Notes: generated from the sequence alone by a model not told the origin. Numbered from the stretch's first letter, positions 44,904-54,018 are shown. The stretch is 64,000 bases of DNA from JASSUD01 sp031963445 (GCA_031963445.1 JASSUH010000001.1:248001-312000); one strand, 5' to 3'. A program made the numbers and translations.

Positions 44904-44970
44904 GAAGACACTGAATCAACCGGGAGCGTCGGCATTCCTTGCTCCCAATTCATTCAGCACCTTCCTAGAG
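44898..44970. repeat. Interspersed repeat, family C (compact hairpin on the rsmI stop)
   Basis: CTCTAGGAAG..ACTGAAT..GGGAGC (44898-44926) pairs with GCTCCC..ATTCAG..CTTCCTAGAG (44941-44970). It includes the rsmI stop codon TAG and lies between converging rsmI and rlpA, so it may serve as bidirectional terminator. Confidence 0.87.
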
Positions 44971-44976
44971 AGATGT

Positions 44977-45417
44977 TTATTTCTTTTTCAAACCACGGAT
45001 CTCAACGCGACCAACTCCCTTCAAGCCTATCGCCTTTGCTGCAGCAGGAGAGAGATCAATAATACGTCGGCCATGGAATGGGCCACGGTCGTTGATGCGT
45101 ACCACGACCTGCTTACCATTCGCTAGATTGGTTACGCGGACATAACTAGAAAATGGCAAGGTACGGTGCGCTGCGGTTAAAGCATCCTTTCTGTGAATCT
45201 CACCGCTGGCGGTGCGCTTTCCGTGAAACTCACGTGCATATTTAGATGCCTCTCCACGCTGCACAAACTTGGAAATATCAGGTGTAGCGGTAGCCGCAGA
45301 AGATGTGGGGGTAGATAGCTTAGGTGCATGCAAGGAGGAAGACGCCGAGCAGCCAGCAAGCAATGAAACGACAGCTAACGCTGCATAACCTTTTTTTTGA
45401 AAAAATTTGAGTGCCAT
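44977..45417 (-). CDS. rlpA: Short RlpA-like lipoprotein (double-psi beta-barrel)
   Basis: 146 residues from ATG 45417, giving a lipoprotein signal with lipobox LLAGC (C23). RlpA is an outer-membrane lytic transglycosylase at the septum acting on denuded glycan strands. The barrel (about 55-143) has TASGE, AAHRTLPFSSYVRVTNLANG and VRINDRGPF with the E73, H84 and D110 positions used by family members. The SPOR domain that binds denuded glycans is absent, so it is a minimal form. A longer frame to 45594 overlaps the divergent MBL gene and is rejected. Confidence 0.9.
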   Translation of the reverse strand: MALKFFQKKGYAALAVVSLLAGCSASSSLHAPKLSTPTSSAATATPDISKFVQRGEASKYAREFHGKRTASGEIHRKDALTAAHRTLPFSSYVRVTNLANGKQVVVRINDRGPFHGRRIIDLSPAAAKAIGLKGVGRVEIRGLKKK

Positions 45418-45555
45418 ACAAGATCCGTCGTGAAACAATAAGCAAAATTTATTATAGCCATTAAGCCGTAGGGCGCCTGTTCGCAAAATTGATAAAAATG
45501 AATCAGTTAGCGCAGCGCCAAATAGGGATAAAACTCTGAGATTAGATAAAAAGTG

Positions 45556-46200
45556 ATGAAAACCAAAGTTATCCCCGTTACTCCCTTTAAGCAAAATTGC
45601 TCGCTTTTAATATGCGAGACAACCGGTCATGCCGCGGTGATCGACCCAGGTGGCGAGATTGAACGTATCGAAGCGATACTTGATGAAGAGCAAGTGAAGT
45701 TAGAAAAAATTTTTCTAACCCACACCCACATTGATCACTGCAGCGGTGCTACGTTACTTGCAAAACGCCGTCACGTGCCTATTGAAGGGCCACACGCCGC
45801 TGATCTATTCTGGCTTGAGCGACTGCCTCAACAAAGTAAATTATTTAATTTTCCACACGCCGAAGCTTTTATACCCGATCGCTGGCTAACAGATGGCGAG
45901 CGCGTGCATTTTGGTAATGAAGAACTTGAGGTCTACCATTGCCCAGGCCATACACCTGGGCACGTTATTTTTTTTAGTCGCGCTCATCAGCTTGCGTGGG
46001 TAGGTGATGTCTTATTTTCTGGCACGATTGGTCGCACCGATTTTCCACAAGGCAACCAAGCAGAGTTAATTCATTCGATTCGCACTAAACTTTGGCCTTT
46101 AGGCGATGAGGTGACTTTTTTTCCGGGACACGGACCAACTTCGACTTTTGGTAAAGAACGTCGCACTAATCGTTATGTTGGAGAGGAAATTAACGCATGA
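45556..46200 (+). CDS. Metallo-beta-lactamase-fold hydrolase (GloB/YcbL-like)
   Basis: 214 residues from ATG 45556 (GTG at 45553 also possible). Metal-binding THTHIDHCSG (about 55-64), CPGHTPGHV (about 133-141), WVGDVLFSGTIGRTDFPQG (about 153-171) and FFPGHGP give a complete binuclear site. The size and motif set fit the YcbL-type glyoxalase II relatives rather than true GloB. It overlaps the next gene by ATGA. Confidence 0.88.
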   Translation: MKTKVIPVTPFKQNCSLLICETTGHAAVIDPGGEIERIEAILDEEQVKLEKIFLTHTHIDHCSGATLLAKRRHVPIEGPHAADLFWLERLPQQSKLFNFPHAEAFIPDRWLTDGERVHFGNEELEVYHCPGHTPGHVIFFSRAHQLAWVGDVLFSGTIGRTDFPQGNQAELIHSIRTKLWPLGDEVTFFPGHGPTSTFGKERRTNRYVGEEINA

Positions 46201-46778
46201 CAGAAGAGCTTTACGTCAGCACTGATATTGAGGCAGACGGCCCAATTCCTGGCCCACATTCGATGTTAAGTTTTGCTTCTGCTGTGTATACCGCGGATAA
46301 ACGGTTAATTGCGACCTTCTGCGCGAATCTTGAAACACTACCTGAAGCTAATCCGCATCCAATCCAAGCAGCTTGGTGGGAAAAACAACCTAAGGCTTGG
46401 GAAGCCTGTAGACGCGATATGCAAGCACCTGAAGTGGCTCTGCCGGCTTATGTGGAATGGATTGAAGCGTTGCCAGGCAAACCAGTCTTTGTGGCTTTTC
46501 CAGCGGGTTTTGATTTTACTTTTATGTTTTGGTACATGATGCGTTTTGCGGGCCGCTGCCCATTTTCATGGTCGGCACTCGATATCAAGACGTTGGCTTT
46601 TGCGATGACAGATTTACCTTATCGCAAATGTATTAAGCCACGCTTTCCAACACGCTGGCTTGATGCGCTTCCACATACTCATGTGGCGCTCGATGATGCG
46701 ATTGAACAAGGTGCACTATTTTGCAATATGCTCGCTGAATTACGCGCACAGCAACAAAAAATAGCGCAACAAACGTAG
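46197..46778 (+). CDS. DEDD-type exonuclease-like protein
   Basis: 193 residues. STDIEADGPIPGPHSMLSFA holds the DxE of exonuclease motif I; FAFPAGFDFTFMFWYM (about 98-112; V precedes) has the motif II Asp; and the C-terminal HVALDDAIEQG carries the H-x4-D of motif III. Together these indicate an RNase H-fold 3'-5' exonuclease. Substrate unknown. It is translationally coupled to the MBL hydrolase (ATGA overlap). Confidence 0.8.
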   Translation: MTEELYVSTDIEADGPIPGPHSMLSFASAVYTADKRLIATFCANLETLPEANPHPIQAAWWEKQPKAWEACRRDMQAPEVALPAYVEWIEALPGKPVFVAFPAGFDFTFMFWYMMRFAGRCPFSWSALDIKTLAFAMTDLPYRKCIKPRFPTRWLDALPHTHVALDDAIEQGALFCNMLAELRAQQQKIAQQT

Positions 46779-46809
46779 AGAAAAACCAAGAAAAATTCAG
46801 AATAAATTG

Positions 46810-46869
46810 GAAATGCTGAATCAACCAAGAGCTGCAGAATAACCCACTGCAGCTCTTATTCAGCATTTC
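46810..46869. repeat. Interspersed repeat, family C (hairpin between converging genes)
   Basis: GAAATGCTGAAT...AGAGCTGCAG (46810-46837) pairs with CTGCAGCTCTTATTCAGCATTTC (arm start 46847). It lies between the exonuclease-like gene and the minus-strand H-NS gene; T-run TTTCTTTAG follows. Likely works as terminator. Confidence 0.85.
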
Positions 46870-46930
46870 TTTAGCACGCATAACTTACTAAATTACACGG
46901 CTTAAATAGCCATCAAAATAGGCTAGGCTA

Positions 46931-47221
46931 CTATCGTTGAATCGCGTATTGGCTGTAGTTTTTACCAGCAATCCACTTTGGTGGCTTGCCACGGCCTGAC
47001 CATACTGCACCAGTCGTAGAATCACGATATTTTGGCGCAACTGGCTGACGCGGTTTTCCTTGCTTGGCGCGACCCAAACCAAGATCGGCAATGGTAATGC
47101 CATAGTCAGTCATTTTTTGTTTAATTTCATTGACGATAGCGGCAAATTCTTTTTCTTTTGCTTCTTTGATTTGTTTCTCAAGTGTTTCACGTTGAGCAAG
47201 TAATTCTTTATAGGATGACAT
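46931..47221 (-). CDS. H-NS family histone-like nucleoid protein
   Basis: 96 residues from ATG 47221 (MSSYKELLAQRETLEKQIKE); five codons upstream are open but less likely. The N-terminal helix/coiled coil (1-50) mediates oligomerisation; the C-terminal KYRDSTTGAVWSGRGKPPKW (about 65-84) is the DNA-binding motif of BpH3/Bv3F-type H-NS. Such proteins bind curved AT-rich DNA and silence acquired genes, which would suit the AT-rich orphan genes of this window. Confidence 0.93.
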   Translation of the reverse strand: MSSYKELLAQRETLEKQIKEAKEKEFAAIVNEIKQKMTDYGITIADLGLGRAKQGKPRQPVAPKYRDSTTGAVWSGRGKPPKWIAGKNYSQYAIQR

Positions 47222-47250
47222 TTTGCATTTCCTCATTAAGCGTTAAATAT

Positions 47251-47435
47251 AGGAGACGCTGAATCAAGGAACCTCTACCAACCTCTTGGGCGGCAGGAGA
47301 ACAACCAAGCCCTCCTGGCCCAATGGGCTATGCAGAGGTTCCTAAACTGGGAGTGGTATTTATTATGCCTATCTACCTTACAGTTTAATAACAGTAAAGG
47401 CATTCATTACCTGCATTTTATTCAACACTTCCTAT
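47251..47435. repeat. Interspersed composite repeat (family C ends with a nested palindrome)
   Basis: Outer ends AGGAGACGCTGAATC... and ...TTTTATTCAACACTTCCT; nested inside is AGGAACCTCTACCAACC...GCAGAGGTTCCT (47267-47342). This suggests one element inserted in another. It lies upstream of the H-NS gene. The following 47436-47948 is AT-rich, with no gene seen; it must hold the promoter of the MFS gene. Confidence 0.75.
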
Positions 47436-47948
47436 GGATCCAGTTATTTCCGATTTGCTTATCAATTCATTAGATTAGCGAATGCGAATAATACAGATTA
47501 ATTCGACAATCGGAAAGACAAAATGAAAAATATTTAATCGTTACAATAGATTAATATTTGCGATATACGTTGCACGAGGCGTGCCGCTATATTCAGATAA
47601 ATTAAGGCAAACAAAAAAAGCAGAAAAATCTGATGAACATAATTGTAAATTTAACCCGTTTATTAGGGAAAGTACTGATAAGGTGCAAGCAAATTTACTT
47701 TTTCCCGGCTAAAAATTGACTACCTAGACTAGATTTTTCTAGCTACCTTTTACTCAGCATTTCCCCGGCATAGTTTTAATTGCGGATTTCGATACGTTTT
47801 TCCGATTTAAATTTTTAAATATAACGATGAGATTTCTATTACGTGACTTAGTCCCTCTCTCAATTTTTACTATTTTTCCGAGCACAGAAATTCAATTAAG
47901 AAAATTCTTAAAATTTTTTTAATTGGCTAGGTAAACGCTCTAACTATT

Positions 47949-49142
47949 ATGTTTTACAAGGTTTTATCGATGTTTTCTCTGACTCCCACTAAACGGGCAC
48001 GCTACGCCACCATGGGACTTTTTTTTACATTTGGCATGATCTATGCCTCATGGGGAATACATATCCCAACCCTAAAAGAAAAGTTTGAGTTAAGCGAGGC
48101 CATGCTGTCATTTGCTCTGTTTGTCGTCGCAGCTGGCTCGATTGTCGTGATAACGCAAATTGGCCCGTGGATCACGCGCACAGGAAATCGGGCTGCTTGC
48201 ACGATAGGTGGGCTACTGATGTGTGGTTGCGCAGCGTTGATTCTTTATATTCCTTGGTTTACGCCGCTCTTGCTGCTACTTGCATTATTTGGCGCTGGCA
48301 TTGCTGTGCTCGATGTAGCAATGAATGCTGAGGCAAGCGCAGTCGAAACCGCGTTGGGCCAGCCGATTATGTCTTCGCTGCATGGCATGTATAGCGTCGG
48401 CGGAATCGTTGGCGCAGCCGGTGGCGGGCTTTTACTCTCACACGGTATGACGCCATCTGCGCATTTTGCTCTCACAGCTGCTATTGGAGGCGCACTGGTG
48501 CTACTTACGCGCCCTGCTCTATTGGCTATCCCTGCATCGACCCACGCTCAAACACCGCCCTCTACCCGTTCATCCCGTTCGGCCATGCGTGGAGTATGGG
48601 CCCTTGGTACGATAGCCTTCATCGCGTTAATTGCAGAGGGTGCAATGTACGATTGGTTAACTGTGTATATGCAGGAAGTGCTTAAAGCCAGCCAAGGCAT
48701 TAGTAGCGCGGCTTATGCCGCTTTCTCAGCAGGCATGGCAATTGGGCGTTTTTCTGGGGACGCGATGCGAGCCCGGATTGGAAGTGAAAGACTTTTATTC
48801 ATCAGCAGTGCTGTGGCTAGCTTAGCCATGCTGATAGGTTTTCTTTTATCTCACCCCGCGGCTGCGCTTATTAGTTTCACGCTAGCAGGACTCGGGTTCG
48901 CTAATCTGATGCCGATACTCACGATTGCAGCAGCTCGCATTAATGGTGTACCTGCTGCAGAAGGCATTGCGCGCGTGGCAGGCATGGCTTACACAGGACT
49001 CTTAATCGGGCCTGTTCTAATAGGTGCTGTAGCCAATATGACTACTTTATCTATCGGATTATCGCTAGTTGCCGTCTGCGCCGCATTAGTGGCAATCTGT
49101 GGGCCGCGCATACTGCGTGCAGAGCGTTTGCGGAATGAATAA
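47949..49142 (+). CDS. MFS transporter, YbjJ-like
   Basis: 397 residues, 12 predicted helices. RARYATMGLFFTFGMIYASW at the start and FGAGIAVLDVAMNAEA, SSLHGMYSVGGIVGAAGGG are typical of the YbjJ/FucP-related subfamily. Substrate unknown. A second Met (47970, MFSLTPTKRARY) is an alternative start. It is not in an obvious operon; the next gene follows after 70 bp on the same strand. Confidence 0.85.
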   Translation: MFYKVLSMFSLTPTKRARYATMGLFFTFGMIYASWGIHIPTLKEKFELSEAMLSFALFVVAAGSIVVITQIGPWITRTGNRAACTIGGLLMCGCAALILYIPWFTPLLLLLALFGAGIAVLDVAMNAEASAVETALGQPIMSSLHGMYSVGGIVGAAGGGLLLSHGMTPSAHFALTAAIGGALVLLTRPALLAIPASTHAQTPPSTRSSRSAMRGVWALGTIAFIALIAEGAMYDWLTVYMQEVLKASQGISSAAYAAFSAGMAIGRFSGDAMRARIGSERLLFISSAVASLAMLIGFLLSHPAAALISFTLAGLGFANLMPILTIAAARINGVPAAEGIARVAGMAYTGLLIGPVLIGAVANMTTLSIGLSLVAVCAALVAICGPRILRAERLRNE

Positions 49143-49212
49143 AAATTGCAGAGGAGATGGCAATTGCATCGCAAGCAACGACAATTGAACTGGTAAGCAC
49201 ACGGAAACCGCA

Positions 49213-49764
49213 ATGTGGAAAAATACGTTGGCCTCAGCTTTCCTGAAAGGGCTATTTTTTATCGGGCTACAGCTTTGTGTTATGCCTGCCAGCTACGCTC
49301 AAGCTAGCACGCCGATTGTGCGCTGGGAGCTACAAGTTCTTCAGGAGGGTCGCTTGGTGGATAGTTTTAGAGGGGCTACGCCGCTTGGGCAGTCGTATAC
49401 AGCCACGCATCGCTACCCTTTAAAGGTGAAGCACCCTTGCAAAGATCAAATACCGACAGATGAAAGCAATAAGGCGATACGCGATGAAAAAAGTCATCAA
49501 ATTAATGAATTAGCGCGCACCATTACAGTCATGCCGAATTATATTGCGTTGCCTTTGATTACTTTTTCAATCGAGGCGCAAGAGCAATTGGACGCGTCTC
49601 ACTCTTTTTCTGCACGACCTTGTCCGCCACACGCAGAGGTGCGCACGGTTAATGCCAGCCACCCTACGCTGACGGTTAGCGAAGGCGCCTGGAGTAACTG
49701 GCAAATTCTTAAGAAAAAGCCCCTGCTTACTTACCGGCTACGCGCACGCATAGCCACTCCATAA
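49213..49764 (+). CDS. Secreted hypothetical protein
   Basis: 183 residues, not recognised. A signal peptide is visible (LKGLFFIGLQLCVMPASYAQ, cleavage near residue 31). The mature part begins STPIVRWELQVLQEGRLVDS, suggesting beta structure, and has two cysteines (in KHPCKDQ and ARPCPPH) that could form a disulfide in the periplasm. The next gene starts 12 bp after its stop, so both may be expressed together. Confidence 0.75.
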   Translation: MWKNTLASAFLKGLFFIGLQLCVMPASYAQASTPIVRWELQVLQEGRLVDSFRGATPLGQSYTATHRYPLKVKHPCKDQIPTDESNKAIRDEKSHQINELARTITVMPNYIALPLITFSIEAQEQLDASHSFSARPCPPHAEVRTVNASHPTLTVSEGAWSNWQILKKKPLLTYRLRARIATP

Positions 49765-49776
49765 TTGCCACGTCAG

Positions 49777-50562
49777 ATGCCTGCTTCTCGCTCTAAGCCT
49801 ATTTCTCCAGCCCGTAGTTTCACGGCAGTTAGCTGGAATTTGCATAAAGGCCGCTCTCCTCTTGGCTTTCAAGCGTGGGGCAAAATGCGACAGTGGCTAC
49901 AAGCTGCCGATGCGGATGTTTATTTCTTGCAAGAAGCCCTTGCGCAACGGATACCCGCTGCAGCACAAGGCACAGATAAAAGAGACAACGAATCAAGCGC
50001 TGATCTGTGGCATTGCCAAACCACAGAATTTGCTTCTACGTTGCGTCTGCAGTTCACATTAGGGACAAATGTCTTTAAGGCGTCACGCCAGCATGGCAAC
50101 GCCATCTTGGCAGCGCATCCATTAGATGAGAGCGGGCGCTGGGATATTTCTGCGCACCGCTTCGAGCGCCGCGGGCTACTCGCAGCACGTATTGATATGT
50201 ATGGAAGATCTATTACGTTGTTGTGTGCGCATTTAGCCCTCACACGTGCTGCACGATTACGCCAAATGCGCTGGATTGCACAACAAATTGAACGTGAGGC
50301 ACCCACTGGCCCCCTGGTACTTGCAGGTGACTTTAATGACTGGAAAAATGATTCGATTGCGCTATTTAGAGAAATAGGTCTAATTGAAGTGGCAACAGCA
50401 TTAGGGGTAAACGCCAAAACCTTCCCCGCATTTTCGCCAAAGCTCGCGCTCGACAAAATGTTTGTCCGTGAACTTACGCCGACCGAATGGCTAGCGCCTA
50501 CCTCAAGCACAGCTTGGTTATCTGATCACTTGCCTTATACAGCACGCTTGTTAATCGATTAG
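49777..50562 (+). CDS. Endonuclease/exonuclease/phosphatase (EEP) family hydrolase
   Basis: 261 residues from ATG 49777 (the TTG at 49765 is less likely). EEP fold: FTAVSWNLHKGRSPLG (Asn of motif I), VYFLQEAL (metal Glu), LVLAGDFNDWKND (Asp/Asn of the active site) and SDHLPYTARL (catalytic Asp-His) near the C-terminus. Substrate could be nucleic acid or phospholipid-like; cannot be decided. No signal peptide. Confidence 0.87.
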   Translation: MPASRSKPISPARSFTAVSWNLHKGRSPLGFQAWGKMRQWLQAADADVYFLQEALAQRIPAAAQGTDKRDNESSADLWHCQTTEFASTLRLQFTLGTNVFKASRQHGNAILAAHPLDESGRWDISAHRFERRGLLAARIDMYGRSITLLCAHLALTRAARLRQMRWIAQQIEREAPTGPLVLAGDFNDWKNDSIALFREIGLIEVATALGVNAKTFPAFSPKLALDKMFVRELTPTEWLAPTSSTAWLSDHLPYTARLLID

Positions 50563-50694
50563 CAATCTGCTTTAAGAACCTCGCTCCTCTAGCTCAACCC
50601 GCTTTTTAGCCAAGACTAATTAATAATGAAAATAACTCTTATTTAATCTAGAGATAAAATAACGGTTACTTCTCCTTGCAATAGAGCTAACCTT

Positions 50695-51465
50695 ATGAGC
50701 AATTTAAATCAGCAGACCGTACTAAGCGTGCATCATTGGACTGACTCCCTATTCAGCTTCACTTGTACACGCGACCCTTCTTTTCGTTTTGAAAATGGTC
50801 AATTCACGTTGATCGGCCTTGAAGTGAATGGCAAACCGCTTATCCGTGCTTATAGTATGGTCAGCGCAAATTATGAAGAAGAGCTGGAATTTCTTTCGAT
50901 CAAAGTACAAGAGGGTCCGCTTACTTCGCGTTTGCAGCATTTAAAACCTGGCGATCAAATTTATGTGAGCAGGAAAGCCACGGGTACGCTTTGCGTTGAC
51001 AGCCTCTTACCAGGTGAAAATTTATGGATGCTTTCGACCGGTACTGGTATCGCTCCATTTATGGGCCTAATTAAAGACCCAGCGATTTATGAGCGTTATG
51101 CACGAGTTGTTCTCACTCATACCTGTCGTTACGCAGCTGAACTTGCTTATCAAGACTACATTACGCAGTCCTTGCCGCAGCATGAGTATCTTGGTGAATG
51201 GGTGCAGCCAAAGCTTATTTATTATCCAACCGTTACGCGTGAGCCATTTAAAAATAGCGGGCGCATTACAAATTTAATCGAAAACGAAAAACTCTTTGCT
51301 GATGTGGGCTTGCCCTCTTTCTCAATTGAACGTGATCGGCTGATGTTGTGTGGCAGCCCTTCTATGCTGAAAGATCTACGTGCCATGCTAAATGGAATGG
51401 GATTCAAAGAGGGCAGTCATGCTCACCCCGGTCATTACGTTGTCGAGAAAGCCTTTATTGATTAA
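50695..51465 (+). CDS. fpr: Ferredoxin/flavodoxin-NADP reductase
   Basis: 256 residues. FAD-binding RAYSMVSANYEEELEFLSIK (about 52-71) and GPLTSRLQHLKPGD; NADP-binding LSTGTGIAPFMGLIKDP (about 109-125) and LCGSPSMLKD; terminal VVEKAFID of subclass I bacterial FNR. Shuttles electrons between NADPH and ferredoxin/flavodoxin. It stands alone, 33 bp before the next plausible reading frame. Confidence 0.95.
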   Translation: MSNLNQQTVLSVHHWTDSLFSFTCTRDPSFRFENGQFTLIGLEVNGKPLIRAYSMVSANYEEELEFLSIKVQEGPLTSRLQHLKPGDQIYVSRKATGTLCVDSLLPGENLWMLSTGTGIAPFMGLIKDPAIYERYARVVLTHTCRYAAELAYQDYITQSLPQHEYLGEWVQPKLIYYPTVTREPFKNSGRITNLIENEKLFADVGLPSFSIERDRLMLCGSPSMLKDLRAMLNGMGFKEGSHAHPGHYVVEKAFID

Positions 51466-51519
51466 CGGAGTATCGACTAGGCCGAGAGCGAGTATCTTTT
51501 GAAGTTAAGCAACCAATTT

Positions 51520-52521
51520 ATGTTGAACCTCTATCACCGCAGTTGCTTAACGCTAAATGAATATACGTCAGAAGAAATTCGCGCTTTGCTGGATCTAGCA
51601 CGTAAGCTTAAAAAAGATAAGAAAACAGGCCATGAAAAACCACAATTAGTGGGCAAAAATATTGCGTTGATTTTCGAGAAGACCTCCACACGCACACGCT
51701 GTGCCTTTGAAGTCGCAGCGCATGATCAAGGTGCGCATGTCACTTATATTGGCTCAGCTGGTTCCCAACTTGGACATAAAGAATCCGTCAAAGATACCGC
51801 TCGCGTGCTCGGGCGGATGTACGACGCCATTGAATACCGCGGCCATCAACAAGCTGCTCTTGAGGAGCTTGCGCGATATGCTGGGGTGCCTGTTTACAAT
51901 GGGCTGACCGATGAGTTTCATCCGACTCAAATGTTAGCTGACGCACTCACCATGCTTGAGTTCAGCCACAAACCGCTGCATGAGATTAGTTATTGCTATG
52001 TAGGGGATGCGCATAACAATACGGGTAGTTCACTGCTTTTAGTAGGCGCCAAACTAGGCATGGATGTACGTCTATGCGCGCCGCGCAATTTGTGGCCAAA
52101 AACGGCACTAATCGAGCAATGCCAGGCAATCGCTGCCACGACAGGAGCACGGCTTACGCTCTCAGAGAACCCGCAGGAAGCCGTTAAAGGGATTGATTTT
52201 GTCTATACCGATGTTTGGGTTTCGATGGGTGAGCCGCCTGAAAAATGGGGCGAAAGAATTAAGCTGCTGCTGCCCTACCAAGTTAATGCTGCACTCATGG
52301 CAGCCACGGGCAATACTGATACTAAGTTAATGCACTGTTTGCCTGCTTTGCACGACACCCATACCCAAATCGGCAAAGAAGTCGCCCAGCATTACGGCTT
52401 ACATAATGGTATTGAAGTCACGGACGAGGTATTTGAAGCCAACGCTTCTGTCATCTTTGAGCAAGCTGAAAATCGGCTGCATACTATCAAGGCCCTTTTG
52501 GTTGCCACGCTAGCTAAATAG
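51520..52521 (+). CDS. arcB: Ornithine carbamoyltransferase, catabolic ArcB-like
   Basis: 333 residues from ATG 51520; the TTG at 51499 would add seven residues. EKTSTRTRCAFEVAAHDQGA (carbamoyl-phosphate loop STRT), GHKESVKDTARVLGRMYDAI, FHPTQMLADALTMLE and HCLPALHD are present. Length and these segments match ArcB/E. coli-type enzymes closely, rather than the shorter (about 310-residue) ArgF of Burkholderia. No arcA or arcC lies nearby. It may therefore run in the biosynthetic direction with argB, or in a dispersed deiminase pathway. Confidence 0.92.
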   Translation: MLNLYHRSCLTLNEYTSEEIRALLDLARKLKKDKKTGHEKPQLVGKNIALIFEKTSTRTRCAFEVAAHDQGAHVTYIGSAGSQLGHKESVKDTARVLGRMYDAIEYRGHQQAALEELARYAGVPVYNGLTDEFHPTQMLADALTMLEFSHKPLHEISYCYVGDAHNNTGSSLLLVGAKLGMDVRLCAPRNLWPKTALIEQCQAIAATTGARLTLSENPQEAVKGIDFVYTDVWVSMGEPPEKWGERIKLLLPYQVNAALMAATGNTDTKLMHCLPALHDTHTQIGKEVAQHYGLHNGIEVTDEVFEANASVIFEQAENRLHTIKALLVATLAK

Positions 52522-52967
52522 AAAAACAGAGATTCTTTAAGAGGCTGTTTAGTATCGCGCGGCCATACGCGCCAGCTCAGGATGTAGAGCGAGCAGCTTA
52601 GCTAAAGTAGGCCTTCAGGAGAAGGTTGGGTAGAGAGTAATAATTGTTCAGTAGATGGCACCATTTCACACTCTTTGCTTCTTAAGGTGAAGTAATTATG
52701 GCGCAGTTATAAAAACTGCGCCACTTTCATCAGGCAGTCCTCTTACTTACCTAAAAAACTACAAGAACGCTTAAGAAATAAGCCGCGTGTAACAGCGCAT
52801 TCGCATAGCGCTGATCTCAATTAAATCCAAAGCACGAAATATTTTCCCGACTATTCCATGCTTTTTTACTGAAATATTTTAAACCAAATGGGTTATTTAT
52901 TAATTCAAATAGGTTAAGATAAATACCTCATCGTTACAATTTAAATAGCAACCTTAGCGTGACATAT
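52522..52967. other. Intergenic region before the dioxygenase
   Basis: Contains AAGAGGCTGTTTAG near 52540, which resembles a family element end, but no complete repeat. The rest is AT-rich near 52850-52930. No gene recognised. Confidence 0.35.
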
Positions 52968-53840
52968 ATGGCGAAAAGAATACCTTTATCTCATAACGGA
53001 TCAGCAAGCCTATTTGAGCTAGCCTCTCTAGATATAGATACCAAGCAATTTGCCGATAAACTGCTTCCCTTTTTTTCTCGTCTAGCTTGGGATAACTATG
53101 AATTGCGCGGACGTCAATTAGCCACCTTAAAAGCCTGGCTAGTTGATCAATCAGAATTTAATCAAGCGGCTTCGAAGCATTTTTTAGCAGGTGATTGCGC
53201 ATTAACTGATCTAGACGCTTTTAAGCAACTTAACGACGCGCAGAAAAATGCGTTGCAAGCAATGCCTTTGCGCCGCAAAAGAGCCGTAGCCACTTTCTTC
53301 CTAAGCCGAATTAATGCGGATGAACAATGGCACATTGAACGGCGCCCAACCGATATTTTTGTGCAAACTGATAGCACTTTTTATCCCGCTGAACGTCAGT
53401 TTAGTGAGATGGAAAGCGCCGTGACAGAAGATCAGGACTTTCAAAAAATTCTGCACCTTCTGCCTCAGTTATTAAGCGCACAGGATGTACAGCCGAACAA
53501 GCTTAAAGTGGTATGTCATCAGGTCTCGCTGCTGGCCACACCAGATACGCCTGGACATGGTTCGCCTGAAGGCATTCACCAAGATGGTATGGATTTTATT
53601 GTGTCAGCGCTGGTTATCCATCGAGAAAATATCGAAGGCGGCCTCAGCCGTATTTATCACTGCCCTGCGACAGGTAACTATGAGTTGGAATTTAGTCATC
53701 TGTTACAACCAGGCCAAGGGCTGTTTCACGCTGACCGCAATACCCAAATCTGGCACGATGTAACACCCGTCACGCTGACTCCCGGAGCGGCACAAGGGAT
53801 GCGCAATACATTGGGTTTTGATTTAGAAATCATGCTTTAG
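52968..53840 (+). CDS. 2-oxoglutarate/Fe(II) dioxygenase (PF10014-like)
   Basis: 290 residues from ATG 52968; a GTG at 52959 adds three residues. The iron site reads GIHQDGMDFIV (H-x-D) and IWHDVTPV (distal His), and GMRNTLGFD carries the Arg for 2-oxoglutarate. The order matches the 2OG-Fe_Oxy_2 family, which includes L-isoleucine 4-hydroxylase-type amino-acid hydroxylases. The N-terminal 90 residues are helical. Substrate unknown. The stop codon TAG overlaps the left end of a family D repeat. Confidence 0.85.
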   Translation: MAKRIPLSHNGSASLFELASLDIDTKQFADKLLPFFSRLAWDNYELRGRQLATLKAWLVDQSEFNQAASKHFLAGDCALTDLDAFKQLNDAQKNALQAMPLRRKRAVATFFLSRINADEQWHIERRPTDIFVQTDSTFYPAERQFSEMESAVTEDQDFQKILHLLPQLLSAQDVQPNKLKVVCHQVSLLATPDTPGHGSPEGIHQDGMDFIVSALVIHRENIEGGLSRIYHCPATGNYELEFSHLLQPGQGLFHADRNTQIWHDVTPVTLTPGAAQGMRNTLGFDLEIML

Positions 53841-54018
53841 AGCCTGTTCAGGATCTTTCTAAAAGGTCGTCAGCTTATTTGCTTAAACCTGGAGGCCCTT
53901 AGTTGGGTAAACCTTGCAGGAACCGGAGTGTACTTTAGTACATGAGGATTCCGAGCACCGCCCAAGGTCTAACAAAAGCGCAGATCACGGCCTTTTAGGG
54001 AGATCATGAATAGGCTCT
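53839..54018. repeat. Interspersed repeat, family D (full-length, on a stop codon)
   Basis: 180 bp with 18-bp terminal repeats AGAGCCTGTTCAGGATCT and AGATCATGAATAGGCTCT. Inside are CTAAAAGGTCGTCAG and CACGGCCTTTTAGG, and the core CATGAGGATTCCGAGCACCG in inverted orientation to 1974-2117. It overlaps the dioxygenase stop codon TAG. A partial family C end follows at about 54023-54045. Confidence 0.9.
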
